Below, piece by piece: positions 34,801-43,461 of a stretch of 64,000 nt of DNA. Where the stretch lies: positions 1,116,001-1,180,000 of the forward strand of contig NZ_JAJUXK010000001.1 in the NCBI RefSeq assembly GCF_021390335.1, written 5' to 3'. The stretch comes from Dyadobacter sp. CY343 (GTDB lineage Bacteria; Bacteroidota; Bacteroidia; Cytophagales; Spirosomataceae). A model generated the notes under the pieces. That model did no database searches and was not told the DNA's origin. It was given only the letters and a program-made list of their open reading frames with translations. Position 1 is the first letter of the stretch; each line of letters starts with the position of its first letter. The position numbers and the translations under genes were made by a program.

Positions 34801-35357
34801 CCCGGAAGGCCTTCGCCAGCTACGTTCGTAATCGTGCCCCGTACGGCAATGTCCTTTTGCTGAGCACGGTTCAGCTTATCAACGAGCATTCCCTGCATTC
34901 TTTTTTCCATATCCTGATGTGCGCCGGGATAGGTACCTTCTGTGGGCGACGAGAGATCCGGTGATAAGCTGGATTGTGGCGCAGTCAGCTTTTCCTCTTT
35001 TTTCTTGACCACAATGGTTTTATCCAAGACGGTATAAGTAAGCGGCTGACCTTTCAATACTTCATCCATGATCTCCTGAACTGAGCCGCTTTGAAGGGAC
35101 GCAGTTACGTTCTTAGCCCTTTTAACGACTTTATTATCATAAAAAAACTTGTAACCGCTCTGTTGTTCAATCCGGTTAAACACGTTTGAAAGCGTCGCGT
35201 CTTTGACAGAAAGAACTATTTTCTGCGAGACGCCGTCGGCTGATACATGAACACAAGCGATTGCTATCAAAAGCGCTATCAGTTTCATTATCAAAATCGA
35301 TTTAATAAAGTAACGGAGGTTAATACACGTCACTTTCCTGTGTAAAATAATTTGCAT
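31830..35357 (-). CDS. SusC/RagA TonB-dependent receptor with STN domain
   Basis: 1175 residues. A long n-region and hydrophobic signal (LIALLIAIACVHVSADG) are followed by an STN domain (about 45-115; LSNVFNRIEQQSGYKFFYDN), a carboxypeptidase-like domain (about 165-245; GTITNVAGEGLPGVSILLKG), and a plug with EEVVVVGYGTQKKTSVTGAI and YVIDGVIMDKRMFD. The barrel ends in TMGVNLSF. The STN domain fits the FecR/sigma pair encoded just upstream on the same strand. An internal ATG about 24 codons later could also be used as start. Confidence 0.95.
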   Translation of the reverse strand: MQIILHRKVTCINLRYFIKSILIMKLIALLIAIACVHVSADGVSQKIVLSVKDATLSNVFNRIEQQSGYKFFYDNKVVKRAKNVTASLQSGSVQEIMDEVLKGQPLTYTVLDKTIVVKKKEEKLTAPQSSLSPDLSSPTEGTYPGAHQDMEKRMQGMLVDKLNRAQQKDIAVRGTITNVAGEGLPGVSILLKGAQLGTTSDENGKFQLDVPDQNARLVFSYVGYVSQEIAVGTRTVFEVSLAEDDKALEEVVVVGYGTQKKTSVTGAIATMKSDDVKNNPVPNLSSSLAGRLSGVYVSQASGAPGYAPPIRIRSVNTWKSTGNDPLYVIDGVIMDKRMFDALDYSEVENITVLKDAASGAIYGARAANGVVLVTTKRGTSGKFQLNYNYSYSFDNPSKIPSYVDARDMVRLNNYARTSRGLAPSYDAEEVAFFENNDPGRGWYKQAYIDPVLQRHSLSASGGSDKVKYFVAGSYFDQSAFIKNADFKKYNFRSNVDVNLTKNLTGTFNVAYNEGKKTRFAMQEDLDGFDTNPTFGSLWGRLLYYLPNTGPKTSDGKFINPGWIGNPLAFVEEGGSVTRTERNIAMVLGLTYNVPFVQGLSVSGKFSPNYESRTMKLHELKTTLYDVVKKGTNGAIFTDEITGSIKSSYPNKERLVRTQEATNNYQLNFSANYTKQFGKHNIDAIAVYEQSEGKYDYFYGVRENFPLVQNDQFWATSSARADSYVDGTESETGRASYIGRVIYSYDDKYFLNVTARRDGSMLFGPEYRWGLFPSVSAGWVLSKENFFKVKHIEFLKLRGSWGLAGNDAVGGWKWSESYGVSGDYLFGTTPQPRVGYNGIVNEKLTWEKTSELNVGFDAQIFDRFSLSGEYFKRHNYDILDTRIASLPNSFGGSMPPENYGIVDGHGYEIELGYNGNAGDVTYGVKGSFSYSNNKVKVRDVAQNAQDVDNPNGRPTDYIRMLVSSGIIRTSEQLDALPSGYTIYGKPAVLGIINFEDVNGAQGVPDGKIDDYDRQVLKGKHALNPYTFGLNLRASWKGIGIDVFVQGVTGGSKLYDDGYSRRFFDGARPPSFWLDSWSPENVNAAYPQPVTWDASNDHLPSTFWLKNGSFLRFQNINLNYSLPKTLTKKIGMGAVSFYLSGANLLTLSKYDFHDPSVGNMNSYPTMKTYTMGVNLSF

Positions 35358-35455
35358 ATTTTTGTTTGGGTTTGGATTGTTAAGATTGTTTTTCCATCAA
35401 AAAAGGGCAGTTCTTTCCTGGTCCGCTTTGCGGCTGGGAGCATTCCGGACATCAG

Positions 35456-35487
35456 CCGTTTCAGGTCAGATCTGAGACGGTTTTTTT
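35456..35487 (+). terminator. Terminator-like hairpin on the strand opposite the locus
   Basis: Stem CCGTTTCAG (35456-35464) / CTGAGACGG (35472-35480), with one wobble pair, followed by seven T on the plus strand. No plus-strand gene ends nearby: it lies between minus-strand FecR and SusC. It may stop antisense transcription, or act in the leader of SusC on the other strand without a T run. The rest of 35358-35561 shows no gene. Confidence 0.45.
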
Positions 35488-35561
35488 ATTCCCGGAACTT
35501 CGGTGTCAGTTTATCGTTTTTATTTATCCATAATCGGCGAGTTTAGGTTTAAATCAGAGGG

Positions 35562-36755
35562 TTAGTTAGTCACTACAATTTTCTTATTTTCTATCCGGAA
35601 GTGCACATCACCCAGTTCGAGTATCTGCAGCACCTTTGATAAATTGGTATTCCGTTCGATTTGACCTACAAACTCATATTCTTTTATGGGTCCTTCATAA
35701 ACTACCTCCATGTCATACCAGCGAGAAAGTTGCCTCATCAACTCCGGCAAGCCTACGTTGTTGAAGCGGAAATATCCTTCTTTCCATGCGATTACGGTTT
35801 TGGTATCCACCTGTTTGACTTTAAATGACCCAGCAGCTATGTCAGCGCTCTTTCTCAGATCTCTGGCTAACAAAGCTTGTTCTCCCGGTCTCAGCAATAC
35901 TCCCTGATTTTCTTTCCCTGCTAATTCCAGTTTGATACTGCCTTCCACCAAAGTCGTTTGAATAATGGCTTCATCGGCATAACTGTTCACATTAAAGCGG
36001 GTACCGAGCACCTCCACAACCTGGTTGCCCGCTTTCACTTTAAATGGAACGCGCTTTGATTTTTTTTTCACCTTGGCCACTTCAAAATATGCTTCGCCAG
36101 CAATCTCGACCACTCGTTCCGTTGTCGGGAAAACAGTGGGAAAATGGATAGATGAAGCCGCATTAAGCCACACCCGCGTCCCGTCGGGCAGCTTTACCTG
36201 ATATTGCCCAGCCTTTGGAGTGGAAATGGTATTGTAGGTCACCGTTTGTGCACGGCTGCCCGCTTCCTGCATATCAAATTCATAAACAATTTCCCCCTGC
36301 TTTGTTTTGATCACCGCAGTTTGTCCCTGCTGCGCCAGCTTACCATTGCCAGCTTCATGCAACATAATATTTTGACCGTTTGCCAATGTAAGCTTCGCTC
36401 TGTTATCCCCCGGAGCCGCATCCTGAACGATGGCAACAGTTTTAATCTTCGGCTCATTTTTTTGTCTAAGGAAAATATTCACGCCGATTGTACTAATGAT
36501 CGCAATGGAAGCGGCGACTGCAAGCCATTTGAGCAGTGGTTTCACCGTGCTGTTATTTGATGCTTTCTCATCCTTATTTACCGGAAGGGATTCCCAAACC
36601 TGATCTAGGTTCTTTTCAATTTCATTGGTAGTAATGGTTGAGTTGGAGGATTTTGCGTGAGCGATATACCAGCTTTCCAGCAGCGCCATTTCCTCCTCGG
36701 TCAATGTTCCGTCCTTATACTTTTGAAATAGCTCCTTTGCCAGAGATTCGTCCAT
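35562..36755 (-). CDS. FecR-type anti-sigma factor
   Basis: 397 residues. A cytoplasmic N-terminus with the LFQKYKDGTLTEEEMALLES helix bundle is followed by one membrane segment at about 77-96 (WLAVAASIAIISTIGVNIFL). The periplasmic FecR domain has LPDGTRVWLNAASSIHFPT and GEAYFEVAK, and the C-terminal part has YFRFNNVGLPELMRQLSRWY. This is the common Bacteroidetes FecR type, longer than the two others in the window. It relays the STN signal of the neighbouring SusC to the sigma factor encoded 80 bases upstream. Confidence 0.93.
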   Translation of the reverse strand: MDESLAKELFQKYKDGTLTEEEMALLESWYIAHAKSSNSTITTNEIEKNLDQVWESLPVNKDEKASNNSTVKPLLKWLAVAASIAIISTIGVNIFLRQKNEPKIKTVAIVQDAAPGDNRAKLTLANGQNIMLHEAGNGKLAQQGQTAVIKTKQGEIVYEFDMQEAGSRAQTVTYNTISTPKAGQYQVKLPDGTRVWLNAASSIHFPTVFPTTERVVEIAGEAYFEVAKVKKKSKRVPFKVKAGNQVVEVLGTRFNVNSYADEAIIQTTLVEGSIKLELAGKENQGVLLRPGEQALLARDLRKSADIAAGSFKVKQVDTKTVIAWKEGYFRFNNVGLPELMRQLSRWYDMEVVYEGPIKEYEFVGQIERNTNLSKVLQILELGDVHFRIENKKIVVTN

Positions 36756-36836
36756 GATACATGTTTTCTGCTAATGTATATAAGACGGGCTGCGCGGGTG
36801 GAAGTAGTAGGCTCGCGCAAAAAAAAGCTGTTTTTT

Positions 36837-37418
36837 TTAAAGGTCTTTCGAAATATACATCAGCACGAAAGCCAAATCCAGCTTCTGCCTGAGAATATGA
36901 AGGGCATTACTAACCTGTTTTTTGACAGTCTTGTCTGATATATGAAGCTCCTGAGCAATTTCCTTGTAAGAAAGGTCTGTATTTCTGCTCATCTCAAACA
37001 CCTCACGCATTTTGGGAGGTAGCAGGGAAACTTCCTGCTCAATGAGTACGGTGAGTTCTTTTTCTCTAACCTGCTGGTCGGTAATACATTCACCCTGTTC
37101 AATGAATGCAGCCAGGGAACTGATGTATTTCTGCTCCACTTTTTTGTGGGAGATGAGATCGAAAATGCGATTTCGGAGCGCCTTATATAAATACGATGAA
37201 AAGGAAGTATGCGGCTTAATTTCCTTTCTGTTAAGCCAGAGTGTAGTGAAAAGCTCCTGTAAAATATCTTTGGCTTCTTCCTGATCCCCCAGCATTCTGT
37301 GAGCATGCAAAAAGAGCACACCCTTATAGCGACGATAGATTTCGGCAAACGCCTGGTCATCGTCATTCGCTATCAGTTCAGCTAATTCCAGATCACTACT
37401 TAGGTAATAAGAAGCCAT
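36837..37418 (-). CDS. ECF RNA polymerase sigma factor
   Basis: 193 residues. Region 2 is seen in AFAEIYRRYKGVLFLHAHRM and EEAKDILQELFTTLW, region 4 in LPPKMREVFEMSRNTDLSYK followed by EIAQELHISDKTVKKQVSNA. First gene of the minus-strand utilization locus (sigma, FecR, SusC, SusD, three enzymes). It should switch the locus on when its SusC meets substrate. It differs in type from the two plus-strand sigma factors here. Confidence 0.94.
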   Translation of the reverse strand: MASYYLSSDLELAELIANDDDQAFAEIYRRYKGVLFLHAHRMLGDQEEAKDILQELFTTLWLNRKEIKPHTSFSSYLYKALRNRIFDLISHKKVEQKYISSLAAFIEQGECITDQQVREKELTVLIEQEVSLLPPKMREVFEMSRNTDLSYKEIAQELHISDKTVKKQVSNALHILRQKLDLAFVLMYISKDL

Positions 37419-37471
37419 ATCATAAGAAAGGCTAAATATAACTTAAATATAATGCAAGAAATGGCCCGTAA

Positions 37472-38032
37472 TTAAAACCGATTGCTGTTCAGACAGGAAA
37501 AAACTTCCCGATAAAAATCGGGGTGCGACTGCCAGGTTTGTCCGGTTACTATATTTCCGTCACGAATTGCTTCTTGAGTTGAATACGTGCCACCTCCCAT
37601 TTCAATTTCGGTCCGAATATGTTCATAAGCGGTGAGGTTCCGGTTGTTGGCTAATCCGGCTGTAACCAGAATCTGGATCCCGTGGCAAATTGCGAAGACC
37701 CACTTGCCCTGCCTGTCAAACTCCCGTACTACTTCCAGTAACCCGGCATGGTTGCGCAGGTATTCGGGGGCGCGGCCGCCCAGCAGCAGAATGGCGTCGT
37801 AATCACTCACTACTACCTCTTCAATTGTGAGGTCAGAAGCTAGACAATAGCCCGGCCGCTCCACATAAGTATCCCAGCCTAATTCAAAATCGTGCATGAC
37901 GAGGTTAAGCCGGCGTTTGCTCGGGGCAGCTATCAATGCGATATCGCCTTCTTCCTGGAAACGGTGAACGGCATAAAGGGTTTCATAACTTTCGCCACCG
38001 TCTCCGGTAACGATCAAAATTTTGCGATCCAT
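37472..38032 (-). CDS. DJ-1/PfpI family protein
   Basis: About 186 residues from the ATG at 38032. Visible are KILIVTGDGGESYETLYAVH, the DYDAILLLGGRAPEYL strand-turn, and the nucleophile elbow FAICHGIQIL with the cysteine used by this superfamily, followed by EIEMGGGTYS. Members act as small-molecule glyoxalases, deglycases, amidases or chaperones. The two neighbouring loci point away from it or use other promoters, so no partner is evident. Confidence 0.88.
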   Translation of the reverse strand: MDRKILIVTGDGGESYETLYAVHRFQEEGDIALIAAPSKRRLNLVMHDFELGWDTYVERPGYCLASDLTIEEVVVSDYDAILLLGGRAPEYLRNHAGLLEVVREFDRQGKWVFAICHGIQILVTAGLANNRNLTAYEHIRTEIEMGGGTYSTQEAIRDGNIVTGQTWQSHPDFYREVFSCLNSNRF

Positions 38033-38243
38033 GGTATTAAAATTAAACTTTGGGTTAGCTTGTCCACTTAACATTCTTAAACACCAAAAGCCAAAACCAA
38101 GCGCATACTACCTTGATCAGGGATGGAAAAACCAATCCTGTCGCCCCAGCGTGAGACGATACCGGTTTAAATTATTTAGGCGGAGCTAGGGTGTTCCTGA
38201 CAGAACTTGTCTTTACTATTGAAAGCATCAATCAATCAGGACA

Positions 38244-38891
38244 TTGAATCAGAAACAAACTGAGCTAACAACCGCTTCGGGCAGCATACCAATTGAAGCT
38301 TCGGTGACGATCGGTGAGATTCCCGCATCCGATTGCACGCAGGATAAGGAGTACTTTATCCGGCAGGCTTTTCACGTCAACGCGCTTACTGGTTATGAAC
38401 TGCTTTTCCGGCAATACTACGGCTCACTATGCAGCCACGCGGCCAGGTACGTTTATACCCGGGAGGTTGCCGAGGATCTGGTCTCAGAAGTGTTTTATAC
38501 TTTTTGGAAAAATCAGGCGTATCTGCAGATCAATACATCCTTTCGGGCTTATCTGTTTGCTTCCGTCCGGTATAAGGCGCTTAATTATCTGAAATGGGAG
38601 TTTTTCAAAGAAGATCATTTTGAGTTACAGGAGGATGGAGAAACGGGCGGAACACCTGAGCCGGACCAGATCCTTGAATACGATGAACTCTATATGTACA
38701 TAGAAAAGATCGCCGCCTCACTGCCGCCGCAATGTCGCAAGGTATTTCTGCTCAACCGGTTTGAAGGGAAATCCTACGCTGAAATTGCGAAAGCAATGGG
38801 CGTATCCGTGAAGGCGATAGAGGGTCACATGAGCAAGGCGCTGGCCGTATTCCGCAAGGCGCTTACCGCTTACCGAATGCCGGGGAAGTGA
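38244..38891 (+). CDS. ECF RNA polymerase sigma factor (Bacteroidetes family)
   Basis: 215 residues. Region 2 is LLFRQYYGSLCSHAARYVYT and EDLVSEVFYTFWKN, region 4 LPPQCRKVFLLNRFEGKSYA followed by EIAKAMGVSVKAIEGHMSKA. The start appears to be TTG; no in-frame ATG lies close. It closely parallels the sigma factor at 6118 in sequence and setting. The FecR gene begins within about 50 bases of its stop or overlaps it by four bases if a GTG start is used. Confidence 0.92.
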   Translation: MNQKQTELTTASGSIPIEASVTIGEIPASDCTQDKEYFIRQAFHVNALTGYELLFRQYYGSLCSHAARYVYTREVAEDLVSEVFYTFWKNQAYLQINTSFRAYLFASVRYKALNYLKWEFFKEDHFELQEDGETGGTPEPDQILEYDELYMYIEKIAASLPPQCRKVFLLNRFEGKSYAEIAKAMGVSVKAIEGHMSKALAVFRKALTAYRMPGK

Positions 38892-38944
38892 GGTTTGGAG
38901 CAGACAGAGTTAGCCATTTAACAAGAGAATCAACAGAAATTGAA

Positions 38945-39961
38945 ATGGAATTTATAATTACAAAAGAGATCATGTTCAACTATTTTTCGGGACATGCTTC
39001 GGCGTTGCAAAAGAAATTGATTGCAGAGAGCCTGGCAGATCCAAAAAATCTCGAAATCTATTATGCATATCTCGAAGAATGGGAAAAATGTCAGCCGCAA
39101 TTTCTGCCTGACCTTCCAGCCGCATTCACTAAAAATCTTGAACGTATACACAGTACCGAACAGCAGCCGCGCCGGCTTCGGAAGGGTGCCGCAATCCACC
39201 CGCTGCACGTTTTAACCAGTTTATTAGCGATTAGAGTAGCTGCCTGTATATTGGTACTCGGACTGACAGGCTACTTTTTCCGCGATCACATCATTTACGA
39301 AAACTATGAAACCGCATACGGCGAGTTGCGCTCATTTACACTTTCTGACAGCAGCAGCGTAGTTCTCAATTCCAACAGTACCCTGCGCGTGCCCAGGTTC
39401 ACCTTCGCCGTTTGGTCAAGAGAAGTCCGTCTTTCAGGAGAGGCAGAGTTTCATGTAAGAAGGCGCGGTGATAAGCTCCGTTTCGTAGTGCATACACCTG
39501 GCAATAATACAGTTACGGTATTGGGAACCGAGTTTTCAGTATACAGCAGGAATAACAAGACGGACGTAACATTAAATAAAGGAAAAGTAGAACTGGCATC
39601 GGTAAACTCACCCGAACCAACTGTCATGAAGCCTGGTGAAAAGGGCAGTTTCGCACCCGACGGAAGTATTCATATCCACGCACTTTCTCCCGGAGAACTT
39701 TCCAGTCAGACAGCCTGGAAGGAGCAGCGTTTTGCATTCAACCACACTACACTTACAGAAATCGCAGTGCAGATCCGTGATGTTTTCGGAACAGATATCC
39801 GGATTAACGACCCTTCGCTGGCGAGCAGGCAGCTCACAGGAACTTTCAAAGCTCAGACGGCCGATGACCTTCTGGAAGTCCTTAAAGAAATGCTTGGTAT
39901 TGAAGTGATTAAAGTTAAAAAGCAAGTGCATCTTATTCCTAAACCCACAAACACCAATTAA
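38945..39961 (+). CDS. FecR-type anti-sigma factor
   Basis: About 338 residues from the ATG at 38945 (MEFIITKEIMFNYFSGHASA). A GTG at 38888 overlapping the sigma stop would add 19 residues; the ATG matches the start of the related protein at 6822. One membrane segment lies at about 92-111, then the periplasmic domain (SDSSSVVLNSNSTLRVPRFT; SGEAEFHV) and a C-terminal FAFNHTTLTEIAVQIRDVF part. It passes the STN signal from the next gene's SusC to the sigma factor. Confidence 0.92.
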   Translation: MEFIITKEIMFNYFSGHASALQKKLIAESLADPKNLEIYYAYLEEWEKCQPQFLPDLPAAFTKNLERIHSTEQQPRRLRKGAAIHPLHVLTSLLAIRVAACILVLGLTGYFFRDHIIYENYETAYGELRSFTLSDSSSVVLNSNSTLRVPRFTFAVWSREVRLSGEAEFHVRRRGDKLRFVVHTPGNNTVTVLGTEFSVYSRNNKTDVTLNKGKVELASVNSPEPTVMKPGEKGSFAPDGSIHIHALSPGELSSQTAWKEQRFAFNHTTLTEIAVQIRDVFGTDIRINDPSLASRQLTGTFKAQTADDLLEVLKEMLGIEVIKVKKQVHLIPKPTNTN

Positions 39962-39993
39962 ACCCATGTCCATTACTAAACCTTTCTTGCTAC

Positions 39994-42900
39994 ATGAGAC
40001 AAAAATTTAGGTTTATCAGCATTTGGTCCGCGGCTGTATTTCTTTCCCTTTCCATTGAGGTCTCAGCGCAGATCCTGGCATTGTCTCCACAGCACAAAGT
40101 GAGCCAGGAAAGAACCGAAACACAGGTAAAACAGGTACGCGAGGTAATTCTGCAATTGAAGGAGCTTTACAAAGCAGATATTCTTTTTGAGGAAAAACTC
40201 CTGGAAGGACTGGAAGCGAGGGGAATGACGGTGAAACCAAAAAGTACGCTTGAAGAGAACCTCAGGCAGTTGCTCACACCCGTCGGGCTCAGACACAGAA
40301 AAGTAAAAGGAAATTCATTTGTAATCCTGCCGGCGAGCACAAATGCGGCAGGTACGCCGGAAGTAACACCCAATCAAAGAAAAGGACCCGATCACAGCAA
40401 TCTGAAAACACTTGGCAGTGAAGTGCCGCGCGTGATGATAGCGCCGCAACAGGCTGAAATTGTGGTGAAAGGCAGAGTGACGGACTCCGAAAAGAACGAA
40501 GCGTTACCCGGCGTGAGTGTGCTGCTCAAAGGTTCCACAGCCGGCGTGATTACGGATGAAAAAGGTGAATTTGAGATTAAGGTAGCAGATACTTCGGCGG
40601 TACTTGTTTTCAGCTTTATCGGATTTACCTCCCGGGAAACGTCGGTTGGTACCAAAAGTTTTGTGTCGATGGTATTGCAGCCGGCACTCAATTCACTGGA
40701 AGAGCTGGTGGTAGTGGGTTATGGAACGCAGAAAAAAGTAAACCTTACCGGCTCCGTAGCCACGATGGACGCGAAGCAGCTGTCTGTCGTTCCGTCAGGC
40801 AACGTAGGTAACCTGCTTGCCGGGAACCTGCCGGGGCTGATATCCGTACAGCGCAGCGGCGAACCCGGAAAAGATGATCCTACTTTGTCGATCCGTGGAT
40901 TCGGGAATGCACTTGTGGTGGTTGACGGTATCGTCGGCAGGGATTTTTACCGGCTCGATCCGAATGAAATCGAGAGTATCACCATATTAAAAGATGCTGC
41001 GTCTGCGTCTGTATACGGCGTGAGCGGCGGGAATGGTGTAATACTTGTAACAACCAAAAAGGGCGTTTCGGGTAAGCCTGAGCTGAGTTATTCGATGAAT
41101 TATTCGGTGCAGCACGTGACCAAGTATCCAAGACTGGTCAACTCCGAAGAATTTGCAACACTGAAAAATGAGGCAGCCGTAAATATCGGAGGCACACCGG
41201 TTTATAGTCAGGCTGATGTGCAGAAATTCCGCGACGGCAGTGACCCGATCAATTTTCCAAACTATAACTATTACGATTTATATGTAAGGGACTATACGCC
41301 GGTTGTACAGCAAAACCTAAGTGTGAGAGGAGGAAGCGACAAGATCAAATATTTCTTTTTGCTGGGCGGGCACCAAGCTACTGCCATGTGGGGCGAGGGT
41401 GACCAGACTTACAAAAAATACAATTTCAGGTCGAATGTAGAGGCGCAGATCAACGACAACCTGAAAGTGTCCGTGGATATCGGCGCAAGGAGCGAAACGC
41501 GGAACGACCTCGTGCAGGACGCGTACTTAATGGCTTCCTGGCTGCAATACTCGTGGCCGATCGTGAACCCAAAAACGCCCGACGGGAAGATTTCCAACAA
41601 CAATTACGGACTTTCGGGATACCTGGAACCTGAATTATCAGGATATGCCAGAAACCGGCGGAATGCATTGCAGGGTAACCTGGCTATCGATTACAAAATC
41701 CCTTTCATTGACGGTTTAAATGCCCGGTTCCTAGCGGCTTACGATTTGCTCTATGACGATTCCAAGCACTGGCAAAAGCAGATCAAGCACCACGTTTGGG
41801 ACCCTGCCACAGGAACGTCTCGCGTAGTAGGCGGGCGTGACAGTAATTTTCTTGTACTGGGAAAAGGCGAGAATTCATCAAGCCGGATCCAGGCTTCGCT
41901 CAATTACAACAAGCTCATCGCTAATCACCATAATGTAGGTGCGCTGCTTCTTTACGAGGAAAATGAGATCAAAGGAACGAGCATTTCAGCCAGAAGGGAT
42001 AATTACGTAGTGCCGATCGATCAACTGTTCGCCGGCCCGCTCCTTGGCCAAACCAACTCGGGAACTGCGATGGACGACGGGAGACAAAGCCTCGTGGGCA
42101 GATTCAGCTACGATTTCGATGGCAAATATCTCCTCGAATACAGCTTTCGGTACGACGGATCACCGCGCTTTCCGGTGGAGAGACGCTGGGGACTCTTCTC
42201 GGGAGTTTCGGCAGGATGGAGGTTGTCGGAAGAGAAATTCATTTCTGATCGCCTTCCTTTTCTCGGAAACCTGAAACTGCGCGGTTCGTACGGAGAATCA
42301 GGGAATGACAATACCGGCGCCTTCCAATACCTGGCGGGTTATAATTATCCTTCGCAAACCTACATTATGGGCGGCAATGAAGTGTCAAGCGGATTGGTTG
42401 ATGCAGGTGTGCCCAATCCCAACATTACCTGGGAGCGTACGAGTATGTTTAATGCAGGAATTGATTTTGGCCTGAAAAATCACCTGCTGGACGTTGAATT
42501 CGATATTTTCAGACGTCAGCGTAAAGGTATGCTGGGCACCAGGGCATTGCAGCTGCCAAGTACTTTTGGCGCCGGACTGCCTGCCGAGAACCTGAATGCA
42601 GACCAGACTTCCGGGATGGAGCTTGTGGTAAGTCATTCCAACAAGATCAGTCAGGTGAAATTCAATATCTCGGGAAATGTGTCTTTCTCGAAATCGAAAT
42701 GGACGGATTACGAACAGGGAGAATTTCCCTCGCAGGATGCCTACTGGCGGAACAGCGTGCAGGGCAGGTGGAAAAACAGGTTCTGGGGATTGAAAGCGGT
42801 CGGGCAGTTTCAGTCGGAAGAAGAAATTCTCAGCTCGCCCGTTCAGGATGCACTTGGTAACTCGACACTGCTTCCCGGAGATATTAAATACCAGGATTTC

Positions 42901-43452
42901 AACAACGACGGCGTGATCAACGACTACGATGGGCAGCCGCTGGGGCGTGGCGAGATTCCGGAGATCATGTACGGACTGAACCTCAATGCATCCTGGAAGA
43001 AATTCTCAGTGACCATGAACTGGCAGGGCGGAGCCAATTTTGTCATGCAAATGCAGCATTTCCTGATCCAGCCTTTTGCCAACGATATGAGTACCTACGC
43101 ATACTTTATGGACCGGTGGCACCGGGCGGATATTACCAACCCGGATTCGGAGTGGATTCCCGGCCGCTACCCGGCGATCCGTAATAATGGTACGAACAAC
43201 AACAACCGGTTTTCTTCTTTTTGGTTAAAAGATGCCTCTTACATTCGTTTGAAAGCATTGAATATCAACTATACTGTTGACCTGCCGCAATTGAAACGCA
43301 TCGGAGTGAAATCGTTGACAGCTTTTCTCAGCGGACAAAACCTGGTCACTTTTTCAGGACTCGAATACATGGACCCGGAAACGCCTACCGGCAGAAATTC
43401 GGTTTACCCGCTGCAAAAAACGTACAACCTGGGTTTTAACATCACTTTTTAA
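39994..43452 (+). CDS. SusC/RagA TonB-dependent receptor with STN domain
   Basis: 1152 residues. Signal peptide ending VSAQ, STN domain at about 40-110 (LKELYKADILFEEKLLEGLE; RHRKVKGNSFVILPA), and carboxypeptidase-like domain at about 155-230 (GRVTDSEKNEALPGVSVLLK). The plug has EELVVVGYGTQKKVNLTGSV and LSIRGFGNALVVVDGIVGRD, and the barrel ends LGFNITF. It is likely the uptake channel for the amino-sugar compound processed by the long downstream gene run. Its N-terminal layout matches the SusC at 7820 more than the one at 31830. Confidence 0.95.
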   Translation: MRQKFRFISIWSAAVFLSLSIEVSAQILALSPQHKVSQERTETQVKQVREVILQLKELYKADILFEEKLLEGLEARGMTVKPKSTLEENLRQLLTPVGLRHRKVKGNSFVILPASTNAAGTPEVTPNQRKGPDHSNLKTLGSEVPRVMIAPQQAEIVVKGRVTDSEKNEALPGVSVLLKGSTAGVITDEKGEFEIKVADTSAVLVFSFIGFTSRETSVGTKSFVSMVLQPALNSLEELVVVGYGTQKKVNLTGSVATMDAKQLSVVPSGNVGNLLAGNLPGLISVQRSGEPGKDDPTLSIRGFGNALVVVDGIVGRDFYRLDPNEIESITILKDAASASVYGVSGGNGVILVTTKKGVSGKPELSYSMNYSVQHVTKYPRLVNSEEFATLKNEAAVNIGGTPVYSQADVQKFRDGSDPINFPNYNYYDLYVRDYTPVVQQNLSVRGGSDKIKYFFLLGGHQATAMWGEGDQTYKKYNFRSNVEAQINDNLKVSVDIGARSETRNDLVQDAYLMASWLQYSWPIVNPKTPDGKISNNNYGLSGYLEPELSGYARNRRNALQGNLAIDYKIPFIDGLNARFLAAYDLLYDDSKHWQKQIKHHVWDPATGTSRVVGGRDSNFLVLGKGENSSSRIQASLNYNKLIANHHNVGALLLYEENEIKGTSISARRDNYVVPIDQLFAGPLLGQTNSGTAMDDGRQSLVGRFSYDFDGKYLLEYSFRYDGSPRFPVERRWGLFSGVSAGWRLSEEKFISDRLPFLGNLKLRGSYGESGNDNTGAFQYLAGYNYPSQTYIMGGNEVSSGLVDAGVPNPNITWERTSMFNAGIDFGLKNHLLDVEFDIFRRQRKGMLGTRALQLPSTFGAGLPAENLNADQTSGMELVVSHSNKISQVKFNISGNVSFSKSKWTDYEQGEFPSQDAYWRNSVQGRWKNRFWGLKAVGQFQSEEEILSSPVQDALGNSTLLPGDIKYQDFNNDGVINDYDGQPLGRGEIPEIMYGLNLNASWKKFSVTMNWQGGANFVMQMQHFLIQPFANDMSTYAYFMDRWHRADITNPDSEWIPGRYPAIRNNGTNNNNRFSSFWLKDASYIRLKALNINYTVDLPQLKRIGVKSLTAFLSGQNLVTFSGLEYMDPETPTGRNSVYPLQKTYNLGFNITF

Positions 43453-43461
43453 TTGACTAAG

